Part shown: in pieces, positions 34,674 to 45,080 of the stretch | Layout of the letters: every line of letters begins with the position of its first letter | Numbering within the stretch: the first letter of the stretch is position 1 | NCBI RefSeq assembly: GCF_012689525.1 | Contig: NZ_CP051514.1 | Span: 372,001-436,000 of the forward strand | Direction of reading: 5' to 3' | Source of the DNA: Paraburkholderia aromaticivorans | Lineage (GTDB): Bacteria > Pseudomonadota > Gammaproteobacteria > Burkholderiales > Burkholderiaceae | DNA length: 64,000 nt | Made by a program: the position numbers and the translations under genes | The notes under the pieces: generated by a model | What the model saw: the letters and a program-made list of their open reading frames with translations, nothing else | The model's database searches: none | Told to the model about the DNA's origin: nothing

Positions 34674-36491
34674 ATGTGTGGCATTGTCGGCGCGGTTGCG
34701 CAACGTAATATCATCCCCGTCCTGATCGAAGGACTGCGTCGCCTCGAATACCGCGGCTACGATTCGTGCGGCGTGGCCGTGCTCGGCGACAGTGGGCCGC
34801 GTCGTGCTCGCAGCGTCGCGCGCGTTGCCGATCTGGACGAGCAGGTGCATGAGAGCCACCTCGAAGGCATCACGGGTATCGCCCATACGCGCTGGGCGAC
34901 GCACGGCGCGCCGGTGACCGACAACGCGCACCCGATCTTCTCGAAAGATGCACTTGCGTTGGTGCACAACGGCATCATCGAAAACTACGAATCGCTGCGC
35001 GAAATGCTGCGGTGTAAGGGCTACACGTTTGTCTCGCAGACCGATACAGAGGTTATTGCGCACCTGATTCACAGCCTGTATCGCGGCGATCTGTTTGCTG
35101 CGGTGCGTGAAGCCGTCGCGCAATTGCATGGCGCGTACGCGATCGCGGCGCTGCATGAGGATCAACCGCATACGGTGGTCGGCGCGCGGCAAGGTTCGCC
35201 GCTGGTGGTGGGACTCGGCAACGGTGAGAACTTCCTCGCTTCGGATGCGTTGGCGCTTGCCGGTAGCACCGAACGCTTCATCTTCCTGGAAGAAGGCGAC
35301 GTCTGCGAATTGTCGCTCGAAGGCGTGCGTATCGCCGATCGTGACGGCAACGAAGCGCAGCGCGACGTGCGCCAGGTCGCGGCGTATGGCGGGGCGGTCG
35401 AACTCGGCCCGTATCGTCACTTCATGCAGAAGGAAATTTTCGAGCAGCCGCGTGCGATTACCGACACGATCCCGCAAGCCGATGCATTCGACGCGTCGCT
35501 ATTCGGCGAGGGTGCCGACAAGGTGTTCGCGGATATCGACAACCTGCTGATTCTCGCGTGCGGCACGAGCTACTACTCGGGACTGACCGCAAAGTACTGG
35601 CTCGAATCGGTCGCGAAGATTCCGACTCAGGTTGAGATTGCCAGCGAGTATCGCTATCGCGAGTCGGTGCCGAATCCGAAGTCGCTGGTGGTGGTGATCT
35701 CACAGTCGGGCGAAACGGCCGATACGCTGGCGGCGCTCAAGCATGCACAGTCGCTGGGGTATAAACATACGCTGGCAGTGTGCAATGTCGCTACGAGCGC
35801 GATGGTGCGCCAGACGGAATTGTCGTTCCTGACCCATGCGGGCCGTGAGATCGGCGTGGCGTCGACCAAAGCCTTCACGACGCAGCTGGTTGCGCTGTTC
35901 GTGCTGGCCGCGACGCTTGGGAAGCTGCGTGGGCAGCTGAGCGCGGAGCAGGAAGCCGAGTATCTGAAGCAGCTGCGCCACTTGCCGGCGGCGTTGAATA
36001 GCGTGCTGGCGCTGGAGCCGCAGATCATCGCGTGGTCGGAGGAGTTTTCGCGCAAGGAACATGCGTTGTTCCTCGGGCGCGGCTTGCATTACCCGATCGC
36101 GCTTGAGGGCGCGCTGAAGCTCAAGGAGATTTCCTATATTCACGCAGAAGCGTATCCGGCTGGCGAGTTGAAGCATGGGCCGCTGGCGCTCGTGACGGAA
36201 GCGATGCCGGTGGTGACGGTGGCGCCAAATGACGCGCTGCTGGAGAAGCTGAAGTCGAATATTCAGGAAGTGCGCGCGCGGGGCGGTCAGCTTTATGTGT
36301 TCGCGGACGCGGACACGAAAATCGTGAATGACGAAGGGCTGCACGTGATCCGGATGCCGGAGCACTATGGCTTGCTGTCGCCGATTCTGCATGTGGTGCC
36401 GCTGCAGTTGCTGGCTTATCACACGGCTTGTGCGCTGGGCGCGGATGTGGACAAGCCCCGAAACCTTGCGAAATCTGTCACTGTCGAGTAA
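34674..36491 (+). CDS. glmS: Glutamine-fructose-6-phosphate aminotransferase GlmS
   Basis: 605 residues. [14 protein letters not shown] starts with the N-terminal nucleophilic Cys of the glutaminase domain; HTRWATHG and [12 protein letters not shown] are the glutamine site. Two SIS domains follow ([17 protein letters not shown] and [35 protein letters not shown]), ending in [13 protein letters not shown] with the catalytic C-terminal tail. AAGGA precedes the ATG. It makes GlcN-6-P, the first step to UDP-GlcNAc, and is paired with glmU. No glmS ribozyme-like region can be argued in the 60-base gap. Confidence 0.97.
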   Translation: MCGIVGAVAQRNIIPVLIEGLRRLEYRGYDSCGVAVLGDSGPRRARSVARVADLDEQVHESHLEGITGIAHTRWATHGAPVTDNAHPIFSKDALALVHNGIIENYESLREMLRCKGYTFVSQTDTEVIAHLIHSLYRGDLFAAVREAVAQLHGAYAIAALHEDQPHTVVGARQGSPLVVGLGNGENFLASDALALAGSTERFIFLEEGDVCELSLEGVRIADRDGNEAQRDVRQVAAYGGAVELGPYRHFMQKEIFEQPRAITDTIPQADAFDASLFGEGADKVFADIDNLLILACGTSYYSGLTAKYWLESVAKIPTQVEIASEYRYRESVPNPKSLVVVISQSGETADTLAALKHAQSLGYKHTLAVCNVATSAMVRQTELSFLTHAGREIGVASTKAFTTQLVALFVLAATLGKLRGQLSAEQEAEYLKQLRHLPAALNSVLALEPQIIAWSEEFSRKEHALFLGRGLHYPIALEGALKLKEISYIHAEAYPAGELKHGPLALVTEAMPVVTVAPNDALLEKLKSNIQEVRARGGQLYVFADADTKIVNDEGLHVIRMPEHYGLLSPILHVVPLQLLAYHTACALGADVDKPRNLAKSVTVE

Positions 36492-36931
36492 CAAAGAACC
36501 CTTAGGATTCTCCAATTGAATGACGGGAACACGAACACGTTGCGGGATTTCCCATACATGGTTTGCTTGTATAAAACATAAGCATTCCTGGTAAATCTGT
36601 TTGGATTTGGCTAACCTGTGTTTGGATAAACTGGGCTATGCAAATCAATCAAATAGCGTTGGTTATCCCGCGCATTAAGGTTGTAAATTTCCCGGTCGCG
36701 GCAACACGACTCGACAAATATGTTTGTGAAATAGCGCCGTCGCCACGTAGCTAGTCACTGCTCGAGCGAACTTTGCATCGACGTGTGCGCACTACCGTTC
36801 GACGCGGACTTCGCCAACGTGGCCAGTAACTAGAAGAAAGGCGTCGTCGAGAACGACGTGCAGGACAGCTACCCCGACAACCTATACGCTTAACCACAAT
36901 CGAGTCTGTATCGCAGCGTCTCCGCCCCGGC
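36492..36931. other. AT-rich gap with a possible transposase scrap
   Basis: The first 230 bases after glmS are AT-rich with no terminator that I can support. Around 36780-36880 a plus-strand reading gives LCIDVCALPFDADFANVAS and KKGVVENDVQDSYPDN. The K-G-x-V-E-N pattern occurs around the catalytic Glu of IS21/IS481-like transposases, so this may be a scrap of one. Confidence 0.3.
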
Positions 36932-37430
36932 TCAAAATTTACTCGGCGCGCGCATCTCCCTCGGGCAGTCAGCGATTATGAGTGGCCCGCACCGGCGAGT
37001 CGGCCGGCGTGCCCAGCGCTTGTGCGCGTGCCATCCGCGCCATCGGATCCGCTTCGCGGTCGGCCACATACCCCGGGTGCATGGATGGCCGCGTCGCTGC
37101 CACTTCGGCATACGCCTATGGCCCCAAATCCGGCACACGCATTCGGTGGAACCGCCACGCTTGCCGGATTCGACTTTCTTCTCGCGTGCCCATATCCACG
37201 CATCGTGAGTGCCCACCAGCTTGCCGTCCGGCGTGATTGCAAAGGATGTGCGCAGATACACATTCCGCCGGCGTCATGGTTCAGCGGGCCGAGTGCGGCC
37301 CTATCGATTGGGGCAATCGCAGCGTATGCGAGCAGGACATCCTGAGCGGGAATTTTCAGGCGACGGTGCGGCGCTTTACTGATAACGAGAGGCCGGCTCT
37401 GGCGCTTCACGACGCGAGCGTGTTCCTATA
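36932..37430 (-). pseudogene. IS4-family transposase remnant
   Basis: In two frames the minus strand gives AYAAIAPIDRAALGPLNHDA, MYLRTSFAITPDGKLVGTHDAWIWAREKK and GYVADREADPMARM, the same blocks as the IS4-type element at 1-940 (LYLHPNYAVTPSRKPLGVLDAYMWAREPK; VYVADRESDIMALM). Frameshifted and truncated at both ends. Confidence 0.7.
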
Positions 37431-38699
37431 TGAAAAAGAGCGCACACACCAAACTTGCCAGTTGCGCCAGTTGTACGAAAACGCTGCTGAAAGTCGAGGC
37501 CGCTCTAACCCAGGCTCGCAAAGCCGCGTCCCGTCGCATGCCAGTCTGGCGTTACAACCTCGGGATCGGCGTTTGGGCTGACAGCCATCAAATTCTGGAG
37601 TCTGAAAGAGCTCAGGAACTTCACGAAGTTGAAGCGCACGGTCTCCACGCGCGTACCAATCGAGAAGGAAGGGAGTGGCTGCGGGCTTGAGAATCCTTCC
37701 GCGGTCAACGGAACGTCTCCGCAATCCGACCGCTACGTACATACCAGTGCAGGGAGAGCGACACCTTTTAACTGCTTTGCACTGCCTAAGAGGATGAAAT
37801 GCTTTTTTTGATGCCCATGCCATAACAGGCTAGCTGACTGGCGGCGGACATACCCTTGCAGACGAGATGTCTGAGGTGCAGGTCAAGGGATTGCGTCGGA
37901 TCCCGATACGCAACTCGGGCGTGCGTCCGCGGCAAGCGCTCCTGGAAGCCAGATATCGGCAAGCCGGTTGAGGAGCATGATCGCCATCTTGTGCATCTTC
38001 TCATGGGCGCTCCTCTGCCAGACCGAGTCCAGCCGCTGCGTGCTGCATCCGCCATCCCAAACGGTGCTTGCACACACAAAGACCGAACTCCTCGAACGAC
38101 TCGCCGAAGACACGGCACGCATTGCAGAGGCGCCCCGCTGTTACTCGGTCTCATCAAGCTCGTGCAACTCGGAGGTCATCTCGCGCGAGCCAATGATCCC
38201 TTCCCTCACAGAACACCGCTATCTGGCGAGCTATGCATAGTTCCATGGCCCTGAAGCGCGGATATTGGCTAACCCGCGGGAACTGCGGGCAATAGCAAGG
38301 ATCCGGCCGAATCAGACAAGCTCGGCGCTACTCCATTGAAAATAAACGCGTTCTTCCGCGAACTCTTGGATTATGAGACGTGCATAACCGGCCGCGTCAT
38401 TCGCCATGATCCTGTGTATGTACGCCACAGTGATGTGCGTCGGGGGAGTTCCAGTCCCAGGAACAATTTATGTTTAAAACACGCGTAAATGCATCGAAAT
38501 GTAGCGGAAACCACGGGGGCAACACCTCTCCGCATCCCGGACTCGATCATTCTTGCGCCGTGTTCGTGGCGGCATTGCGCTGTGCATATTCCGACAAAAC
38601 ATTGTGAATTGATGCCATTGGCGAAAATTGCCTAGTCGAAAATGTACACTTCGTCGCGTTCAGAAAAACACGATGAATTGCCGTTGAGAGAGCGGTTTT
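37431..38699. other. Region upstream of the second GlxA regulator
   Basis: About 1.27 kb. Frames of 80-140 codons exist on both strands between 37407 and 38254 but look unlike known proteins and overlap one another; probably decayed IS material. The final 250 bases before 38700 are AT-richer and should contain the regulator's promoter. No terminator or repeat recognised. Confidence 0.35.
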
Positions 38700-39716
38700 A
38701 TGCAAACACAAATAGACCTTAGAGGGCAGTGGGGAATAATGGATCAGCGTGCGTTGGTCGATTCGCCTGGGCCGGCAGTTAGTGTGGCGATCGTACTATG
38801 CGACGGCTTCTCGTTACTTGACGTCAGTCTGGTTGCCGAGGTGTTTCGGCAAAAAAATGAGCTTTCGGACGCTGCGCACACGATTGACAGGCGTGCTTCG
38901 GTCACGATGCTTTCCTCGCGCGGGGGCTACGTTACGGACTCGGAATCGGTCCGTATCAGAACCGATGCAATAGACGAGCACCTGTCCGAACATTTCGATG
39001 GCGTCTTCGTTTTCGGCGGGGCTCCTAAGAAAATAACCTCGATCGACCCGGCGGATCTTCGTGCTTTGCGCAAGGTGCTTTTGAATGCCAACCTCGTTAG
39101 GTGGAGTGACCAGGGGTGGGGGATGATCGCGGCTTCTGGTTACGAGCCAACTTCAGAAGGTTGGAGGGGTAGGTCCCAACAGAGTGAGAAGAAACACAGC
39201 TCCGCGCAAAATGATAGGTCGATCGCAGGGGCCGGCACGAACGGCTTACTTGCCGCCGCGTTATCGTTTATTCCGGCGGGTCTTTGTATTCAGATCGCCG
39301 ATCGAATCAGTCGCCATGTAGTTGCGCCCAGTCTCGATCTCTCGAGTTTCGATGAAGACGCGCTCAGCGAGGTGAGCGTGGCGGATCGAATTCATGCGTC
39401 GGTGCAATGGCTTCGCAAGAATTGCAGGCGTTCAATCTCAGTAGCGCAAGCTGCGGAGGCGGCTGGAATGAGCGAGCGAACTTTCCTGCGCCATTTCAAG
39501 CATGTAACGGGGAGTACTCCTTCCGAGTTTCTCCTCGATGCTCGATTCGAAATGATCTGTCGACTTCTCCGCGAAACCACTCTTCCAGTCGATAAGATTG
39601 CGCGGCGCTGCGGGATGGGCGGTGGTGAGCATGTCTCGCGGGTTTTTCGCAGGCGGTTGTCGCAGACGCCAACCGAATATCGAGCGGCCCATCGGGCGAC
39701 GGATAGCTCGGCCTAA
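38700..39716 (+). CDS. GlxA-family transcriptional regulator (DJ-1/PfpI-like plus AraC HTH)
   Basis: 338 residues. Start at 38700 or at the in-frame ATG 38739, which has a better purine-rich upstream region. N-terminal DJ-1/PfpI-like domain (VSVAIVLCDGFSLLDVSLVA, DGVFVFGGAPKK). C-terminal AraC domain: AAEAAGMSERTFLRHFKHVTG and PVDKIARRCGMGGGEHVSRV, ending FRRRLSQTPTEYR. Same architecture as 4912-5943, and close to it in the recognition helices (MSERTFLR). In the middle (about 120-190) it is polar and less conserved. It sits 60 bases before a degenerate GGDEF-EAL gene and 1.5 kb before the EPS operon, so it is a candidate EPS regulator. Confidence 0.87.
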   Translation: MQTQIDLRGQWGIMDQRALVDSPGPAVSVAIVLCDGFSLLDVSLVAEVFRQKNELSDAAHTIDRRASVTMLSSRGGYVTDSESVRIRTDAIDEHLSEHFDGVFVFGGAPKKITSIDPADLRALRKVLLNANLVRWSDQGWGMIAASGYEPTSEGWRGRSQQSEKKHSSAQNDRSIAGAGTNGLLAAALSFIPAGLCIQIADRISRHVVAPSLDLSSFDEDALSEVSVADRIHASVQWLRKNCRRSISVAQAAEAAGMSERTFLRHFKHVTGSTPSEFLLDARFEMICRLLRETTLPVDKIARRCGMGGGEHVSRVFRRRLSQTPTEYRAAHRATDSSA

Positions 39717-39778
39717 GAGCTAAATCGTTCACTTTTCCGGCGGTTCTTTTTTGACCATTCCTTCGTGAGAGGTCTCGA

Positions 39779-40900
39779 GTGAGGTTCACTCCTTCGTTGT
39801 TGGCGGCGACAGAATTCCGGTCGCTGATGGTGAGGTTGGGTATTGTGTCCTTCTCTCGTCTTGCTGATTCGCTACCATTGTGCGTCGTTGCGACCGTTAC
39901 TAATCTGCGGCAGGTTGAAGTTGCCTACGGCGCGTCGGTTGCAATCGCCGTGCGGCGGGCAGTGCTGGAGCGCGCGCGCGAGTTGGTTCGAGTTGAGTCC
40001 GGCATCGCAGCGGCTTCTGGGGATCATATTCTCCTTCTCTTTGATAGACCTGCTGAGCAAACCGCTCGAGACGACCGTGACGACCAGTTTCAAGCGCGGT
40101 TGGTCGCAGCCACACTAGAGGTCCTCGGTTGCACACCGGTTCAGGCCGATGAGATGCTGATCTATCCGACTATCGCTGCGATGGTTTCGTCCTATCCAGA
40201 GGACTCTTTCAACATTGATCGGGTTGGCTCGGTTCAACTAGCTACAGGCGACGACTTACTTTGGAGGCACCGTTGGCGGTCGGATATGGGTACTGCTCTC
40301 GATGTGTTCGGCGCTTTGACCGAGGGTCGCCTATACTTCGAGTGGGATCCCATCTGCGATATTAGGTATCCTGAAGAGGTGCATTATTTCAGGGCGGTAT
40401 TGTGTGAGCGCGTTGATGGCTTAGCAAAAACCTTGAGACGTGCGACCTTCGACGGGCTCGAGCGGCTTGGCTTGATCCGGCGTCTTGATCAATGGGTTGT
40501 GGAGTCGACGATCGAGGCGCTACGGCTCAATCCGGAGGTCAGGCTTGGCTGCGATATCTCGATCGATAGTGCGGTAATCGATGGATATTGGGCATCCATC
40601 AACGTGCAGTTGCAGCGCTCACCTGAGCTCGCATCGCGTCTCGTGGTTGAAATTGCTGGTAGTGCAGCGCCAACAAACTTCGAGGCCGCCAGTCAATTTG
40701 TCCACTATGTTCATTCACTCGGTTGCGCTGTTGCTCTTGACGATGTCGGCGCCGGCTCAACGAGGTTGACACAGCTCATTGAACGCGGTGCCAATTCTGC
40801 CGGGATTCAAGCCGGTTACGTTAGGCGGGCAAGCTCAGATGATCGGGCGCCAGTGCGGCTGCGGCGACTGATGCGCCGAATGAGGTTGCATACCAACTGA
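39779..40900 (+). CDS. Degenerate GGDEF-EAL protein, probable c-di-GMP effector
   Basis: 373 residues from a GTG with GAGAGG seven bases upstream. The first 170 residues look like a decayed GGDEF domain: CVVATVTNLRQVEVAYG and IAAASGDHILLLFD stand where DxDxFKxxNDxxGH and ARxGGDEF would be. The rest resembles EAL: LYFEWDPICDIR in place of the EALxR block, CDISIDSAVID, LVVEIAGSA in place of LEITES, and VALDDVGAGSTRLTQLIERG in place of DDFGTGYSSL. The EAL Glu, and the Lys and final Glu of the catalytic set, are absent. It ends about 90 residues short of a full EAL domain. Such proteins bind c-di-GMP or protein partners rather than turn it over. It precedes wbaP by 280 bases on the same strand. 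Confidence 0.7.
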   Translation: MRFTPSLLAATEFRSLMVRLGIVSFSRLADSLPLCVVATVTNLRQVEVAYGASVAIAVRRAVLERARELVRVESGIAAASGDHILLLFDRPAEQTARDDRDDQFQARLVAATLEVLGCTPVQADEMLIYPTIAAMVSSYPEDSFNIDRVGSVQLATGDDLLWRHRWRSDMGTALDVFGALTEGRLYFEWDPICDIRYPEEVHYFRAVLCERVDGLAKTLRRATFDGLERLGLIRRLDQWVVESTIEALRLNPEVRLGCDISIDSAVIDGYWASINVQLQRSPELASRLVVEIAGSAAPTNFEAASQFVHYVHSLGCAVALDDVGAGSTRLTQLIERGANSAGIQAGYVRRASSDDRAPVRLRRLMRRMRLHTN

Positions 40901-41120
40901 ATTGACATCCGGATGCAATAGCGACGCGGGTGAAGTTCTAACAGTATTCTAGCAACCAAATCGCCGTAGGAAAGTTCAAAGCATCATTCGCCGGATGGGC
41001 GGACATGTTGAGTAATCCTCTGTGATCAAGTTTTGTAGCATTTGGAATTTCTATGACCCTGCATTGAGTTACGCGACAAGCGAAAGTCAGATAAGGTTTG
41101 TACATAAATTAGACATGCTA

Positions 41121-41148
41121 TTTACATAAGCTGTTGTGATTCTATTTT
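41121..41148 (+). promoter_or_regulatory. Candidate sigma-70-like promoter of the EPS operon
   Basis: TTTACA (41121-41126), 16 bases, TATTTT (41143-41148), in an AT-rich stretch 35 bases before wbaP. The only reasonable match in the 281-base gap 40901-41181. No sigma-54 site (GG-N10-GC) was convincing. Confidence 0.3.
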
Positions 41149-41181
41149 AATATTCCATCGAACGGTGATTTTCGGGGAGGG

Positions 41182-42567
41182 ATGGTGAAGCAAATTCTTG
41201 CATGGGGATGCGATATTGCGCTGATTGCATTCGGGGCAATCGCGGCGTTGCGATTCACGACCGAATGGCCTATTCCTCAGCCGATGGTTCTTATGCTATT
41301 TGTCGCGCTGATCGCCGGATTTGCTACCACCGTTTTCCGGACTGTCGGAGTTTATCGCTCGTGGCGCGCGCGTCCCATCATTAGTCTCGCCGTACGCCTT
41401 ATCGCAGCATGGTCGTCTGTACAACTCGCCGGCTGGATTTTTCTCTCGGTTTCGGATCGACCGGTAGCAATAACGGGCACGTGGGTTCTCCTTTGGACCG
41501 CATTGACTGGCTTTGCTCTTGTCGCTGTTCGCGTTCTCGTGTACAGCGCTCTGCGACGTCTCCGCTTCATTGGCCTGGATGTTCGCGCAGTCGCTGTTGT
41601 CGGTAGCGGTGTGCATTTCAGGGAGATTATTGAGAAGCTTAACTGCAGCAAAACGTCTGGCCTTTATGTTGCTCGCTCGGTCGAACTGCACGTTCCGGAT
41701 GAAAATGAGAGCGGTCCAATCCGGGAGGAGAGTGCCAGCGCACTCGAAGGTTTGGTTCGCTTGGTCGAATCAGGTGAAGTTCAGGAAATCTGGCTTGCGG
41801 TTCCTCTGGAGTCGTTAAGCCGTATGAATCTCACTTTCGAAATATTTAAGGACAGCGTCGCCACGATTCGCCTGCTGCCGGACGTACGAGCTTTTGGTTT
41901 GACAGATACAAGAGAAGCGTTGGATGTCCTTGGCTTTCCGTCGATAAGCATGACCAACGTCACCACTTCGGCAGATGCGCTCACGGACAAGGAGATCTTT
42001 GACCGCCTATTCGCCGCCGGCGTACTGGTTATGCTTGCGCCTTTGTTTTTTTGTATTGCCATCGCCATAAAGTTGTCGTCCCCTGGGCCGATATTTTTTA
42101 AGCAGATGCGCAAGGGGTTGAATGGACGACCGTTTTCAATTTACAAATTTCGTTCGATGCACGTCCATAGGCAAGCGGCGGGCGTACTCAAACAGGCGAT
42201 GAGGAACGATCCTCGTGTGACCTCCGTTGGGCGGTTTCTCCGGCGCACGAGTCTGGATGAGTTGCCCCAGTTTATCAATGTGCTGCGCGGTGAAATGTCG
42301 GTGGTTGGTCCGCGGCCTCACGCCCTCGAACATGACGCGTTTTATCGCCAACTGATCGATGGTTACATTAGCCGATACCGAGTGAAGCCTGGTATCACTG
42401 GTTGGGCACAGATTAACGGGTTCAGAGGGGAAACCGATCAGTTAGAAAAGATGGTCGGTCGGGTTGAGCACGATCTTTACTACATGCAAAACTGGTCATT
42501 CGGTTTGGACCTGCAAATCGTCATGTCAACAATTGTTAAGGGATTCATTGGTGCGCAGGCATACTGA
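41182..42567 (+). CDS. wbaP: Undecaprenyl-phosphate glucose/galactose phosphotransferase (EPS priming enzyme)
   Basis: 461 residues. Four N-terminal membrane helices (within about 1-110), a CoA-binding/Rossmann-like middle ([17 protein letters not shown]), another membrane segment (about 275-297), then the bacterial sugar transferase domain: [75 protein letters not shown]. It transfers a hexose-1-phosphate from a UDP-sugar to undecaprenyl phosphate at the inner membrane. The ATG at 41182 is only one base from GGAGG, so the GTG at 41185 or a slightly later start may be used. First gene of the EPS cluster. The symbol is by analogy; cepacian loci call it bceB. Confidence 0.88.
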   Translation: MVKQILAWGCDIALIAFGAIAALRFTTEWPIPQPMVLMLFVALIAGFATTVFRTVGVYRSWRARPIISLAVRLIAAWSSVQLAGWIFLSVSDRPVAITGTWVLLWTALTGFALVAVRVLVYSALRRLRFIGLDVRAVAVVGSGVHFREIIEKLNCSKTSGLYVARSVELHVPDENESGPIREESASALEGLVRLVESGEVQEIWLAVPLESLSRMNLTFEIFKDSVATIRLLPDVRAFGLTDTREALDVLGFPSISMTNVTTSADALTDKEIFDRLFAAGVLVMLAPLFFCIAIAIKLSSPGPIFFKQMRKGLNGRPFSIYKFRSMHVHRQAAGVLKQAMRNDPRVTSVGRFLRRTSLDELPQFINVLRGEMSVVGPRPHALEHDAFYRQLIDGYISRYRVKPGITGWAQINGFRGETDQLEKMVGRVEHDLYYMQNWSFGLDLQIVMSTIVKGFIGAQAY

Positions 42568-43030
42568 TTATCGGGAGTGCGAATTACGTCCGTACGAGGT
42601 TGTAACGCGCTGGATCACTGAGCAAGTAAAATGCGAGAATGATTGTGTCGGGTAGGCGCAGTGCTGTTGTCGCAATGCCCGCGAAGCGTTCATCGCGCAG
42701 GTCTGCACAGAAATAGCTCAGAGGTACTGAGCCTGCCGCGTTGGCAATTGTTCTCCAATGTATTGCACGGGATTGGTCTCTGATCAGACTCTGCCTGCAT
42801 TTGATCTAATACGACTAGGTTTGCCGAAAATTGCTGGGCGTTTGCACCCATTTCGGATCAAAGCCCGCATTGCCGAATCAATGACTATGCTGCACGTGGT
42901 CCGCGCACCATTGGTGTGGTCATTGTGACAACGCTTGCGTGTATTTTTAAGAGTTCGACTCAAGGTAGCGATGGTTGCCGCTGCTATTCGATGCGAAGCA
43001 ATAAATGGTTTAACGATACACGGTGGATTA
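42568..43030. other. Gap between wbaP and wza
   Basis: 463 bases without a supported gene. It could contain a second promoter for the export genes. AT-rich near 42920-43030 just before wza. No hairpin terminator seen. Confidence 0.35.
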
Positions 43031-44200
43031 ATGGATTTTTCAGGTAAGGATTTTCGTGTCTTGATCGGGCGCTTATGTCGTTTGGCCCAGCCGGTCGGCT
43101 GCGTGGTCGCGGCAGCGGCATTGTCTGCGTGTGCCATCGCACCAGGCATGCGGATGAAGCCTGCCCCGAGTCTGCCGGTTACCTCGGCTGACGGTCGGAC
43201 GGCGGCCACCGAGCTACCGGTGCCAATCACTGATATCAATGTCGAGTTGATCCGGCATATGCGGGAAGCAGCGGCGAAAGCTAACATCAGTGAAATGCGT
43301 GAACTGTTCGACGAGCCCACACCCTATACGCTCGCCGTAGGCGATGTACTGCAGATTACCATTTGGGATCATCCTGAACTGGCGGCCGCGTTGGGCTCAC
43401 AGCCCCAAACAACCGGACGTCCCTACGACCCCATGCAAGGGTTCGTGATCGATGGGAGTGGCAACGTTGAGGTTCCTTACGGAGGCACCGTGCACGTCGC
43501 CGGCCTGCGTACCGAACAGGCCCAACGCGCTGTATATGCCAGCCTCACGAAAGTCTTCGTCAAGCCCCAAGTGACTGTGCGCGTGGCCTCGTTTCGGGCA
43601 AAGCTGATCTATGTCGACGGCGAGGTTCATACGCCGGGCACGGTTCCAGTCAATGATATTCCGATGACGCTTTCCGAAGCAGTCAGTCGGGCCGGCGGCT
43701 TCAGTCCCTCTGCGGACCAGAGCCGGATGATTCTTGTGCGCAACGGCACGTCGTATCGGCTCGATCTTTCCCGGATGCTGGCCTATGGCCAGAATCCGTC
43801 CAACATTCTGCTAAAGAACGGCGATCTGCTACGGGTCGTGGCTCGTGACGACAACGGAGTGTACGTTATGGGTGAGGTCAACAGGCCGGTCACTGCCGTG
43901 CCGAAGAAGAGTGGCGAGCTTACGCTAGGCGATGCGCTTTCTCAGGCCGGCAGCCTGAATACCGGGAGCGCCGATGCCGCACAACTATATGTGATCCGCG
44001 GTTCGGTAGATTCGCAACCGCAAGTGTTTCATCTCGATGCGCACTCGCCGGTATCGATGGTGCTCGCGAATCAGTTCGAACTGAAGCCCAAGGACGTGGT
44101 GTATGTGGATGGCAACGGTTTGGTCCGCTTTAGCCGTGTGTTAAGCCTGCTGCTGCCTGCGATCAACGCGGGTCTCACTGCCGCGATCATTACGAAATGA
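43031..44200 (+). CDS. wza: Polysaccharide export outer-membrane lipoprotein Wza
   Basis: 389 residues from the ATG at 43031 (GGTGGA six bases upstream). Signal peptide with lipobox LSAC, so it is lipid-anchored. [18 protein letters not shown] opens the poly_export domain, followed by [20 protein letters not shown] and SLBB-type segments ([54 protein letters not shown]). The C-terminal [20 protein letters not shown] is the amphipathic membrane helix. Forms the export channel with Wzc. Its stop overlaps the next ATG by four bases, so it is translationally coupled to the first LMW-PTP. A second copy of its last 48 codons lies at 44476-44619. Confidence 0.92.
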   Translation: MDFSGKDFRVLIGRLCRLAQPVGCVVAAAALSACAIAPGMRMKPAPSLPVTSADGRTAATELPVPITDINVELIRHMREAAAKANISEMRELFDEPTPYTLAVGDVLQITIWDHPELAAALGSQPQTTGRPYDPMQGFVIDGSGNVEVPYGGTVHVAGLRTEQAQRAVYASLTKVFVKPQVTVRVASFRAKLIYVDGEVHTPGTVPVNDIPMTLSEAVSRAGGFSPSADQSRMILVRNGTSYRLDLSRMLAYGQNPSNILLKNGDLLRVVARDDNGVYVMGEVNRPVTAVPKKSGELTLGDALSQAGSLNTGSADAAQLYVIRGSVDSQPQVFHLDAHSPVSMVLANQFELKPKDVVYVDGNGLVRFSRVLSLLLPAINAGLTAAIITK

Positions 44201-44480
44201 TCGATACCGTCCTTGTCGTGTGCGAGGGAAACCTCTGCCGAAACCCCTTGGCCCAAGCGTTGTTGCAACGTGAATTGGCCGACATTGTTGTGACGTCGGC
44301 GGGTCTGTCCGCGAGCCGGGGCGTAGCGATCGACCCAGTAGCACTGGAGCTGTTGGCGGATCGCGGCATGGATCTGTCATCGCAGCGCGCACGCCGTCTG
44401 ATTGAAAGGATGTGCAGCTCGCGGATTTGATTCTCGTGATGGAGCTGGATCGAAAGCATGCGATTGAGCAATTCTATGGT
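44197..44480 (+). pseudogene. Low-molecular-weight protein tyrosine phosphatase, truncated copy 1
   Basis: [20 protein letters not shown] holds an intact P-loop (C-x4-C-R), and the sequence runs well to RARRLIERM. A frameshift near 44412 then gives a stop at 44430; the original frame continues as ADLILVMELDRKHAIEQFYG up to about 44480, where it is replaced by a wza C-terminal fragment. The second half with the catalytic Asp (DP motif) is missing. It arose from a partial duplication with the intact gene at 44616. Confidence 0.85.
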
Positions 44481-44619
44481 CCTTGCAAATCAGTTTGAGT
44501 TGAAGCCTTCAGACGTGGTTTATGTTGACGGCAACGATCTGGTTCGTCGTTCAGGTTTCCGGAACCTAATTGTGCCGTCTGTGAATGCGGCGTGGACTGG
44601 TAGGGCGGTTTCGAAGTGA
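44476..44619 (+). pseudogene. Duplicated 3' end of wza
   Basis: [20 protein letters not shown] through DLVRRSGFRNLIVPSVNAA matches the last 48 residues of Wza ([39 protein letters not shown]). It ends SK-stop and overlaps the GTG of the intact phosphatase by four bases, repeating the wza-ptp junction seen at 44197. No start of its own is needed; it is a relic. Confidence 0.88.
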
Positions 44620-45071
44620 TTAATCGTGTTCTTGTAGTTTGCTACGGCAACGTAAGTCGCAGCCCGACTGCCCAAGCACTGTTACAGCTCGCGCTTCCTG
44701 ATATCACTGTCACGTCGGCAGGGGTGGGCGCACGTAACGGGCTGGGCGCTGACGCAATATTGGCGCATATCCTTGCTAAGCGCGGTATTTCCCTCATAAA
44801 ACATGAAGCCAAACGTGTGACTGAGGATATGTGCCTGGAGGCGGATTTGATCCTGACGATGGAACTGGAGCAGAAGCGTTTCATTGAGCAGCAATATCCG
44901 TTCGCTCGTGGACGCGTTTATCGTCTGGCAGAGAGCATGGATATACAAGACCCTTTCCGCAGACCGCAAAAGATCTACGACATTGTTATCGCGCTTTTGG
45001 ATCAGCAGGTAGCTGCGTGGGCGCGACGTATTAACGGTGTGAATTCGGTCGCTTCGACCGCGAACGACTGA
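44616..45071 (+). CDS. wzb: Low-molecular-weight protein tyrosine phosphatase (Wzb-like)
   Basis: 151 residues from a GTG. P-loop VVCYGNVSRSPTAQ keeps the nucleophilic Cys and the Arg, but the second Cys of the usual C-x4-C-R is Ser. The general-acid Asp is in DIQDPFRRP. It normally dephosphorylates the Tyr cluster of Wzc and so drives cycles of polymer growth. Ten bases before wzc. A truncated sister with the canonical P-loop lies just upstream, so this copy may have arrived by recombination. Function is well supported. Confidence 0.9.
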   Translation: MINRVLVVCYGNVSRSPTAQALLQLALPDITVTSAGVGARNGLGADAILAHILAKRGISLIKHEAKRVTEDMCLEADLILTMELEQKRFIEQQYPFARGRVYRLAESMDIQDPFRRPQKIYDIVIALLDQQVAAWARRINGVNSVASTAND

Positions 45072-45080
45072 GAAATTTAG

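Noticed and set aside
33510..35477. 655-codon open frame on the minus strand across glmU and glmS
   Set aside because: Antisense shadow of two unmistakable enzymes; composition is Arg/Asp/Ala-rich as expected from GC-rich complement reading, with no family resemblance.
37407..38254. Several 80-140 codon frames as real genes
   Set aside because: They overlap on both strands, lack ribosome-binding sites and resemble no family I know.
41121..41148. A sigma-54 promoter for the EPS operon
   Set aside because: No GG-N10-GC pair with flanking conservation was found in 40901-41181; only a weak sigma-70-like match remains.
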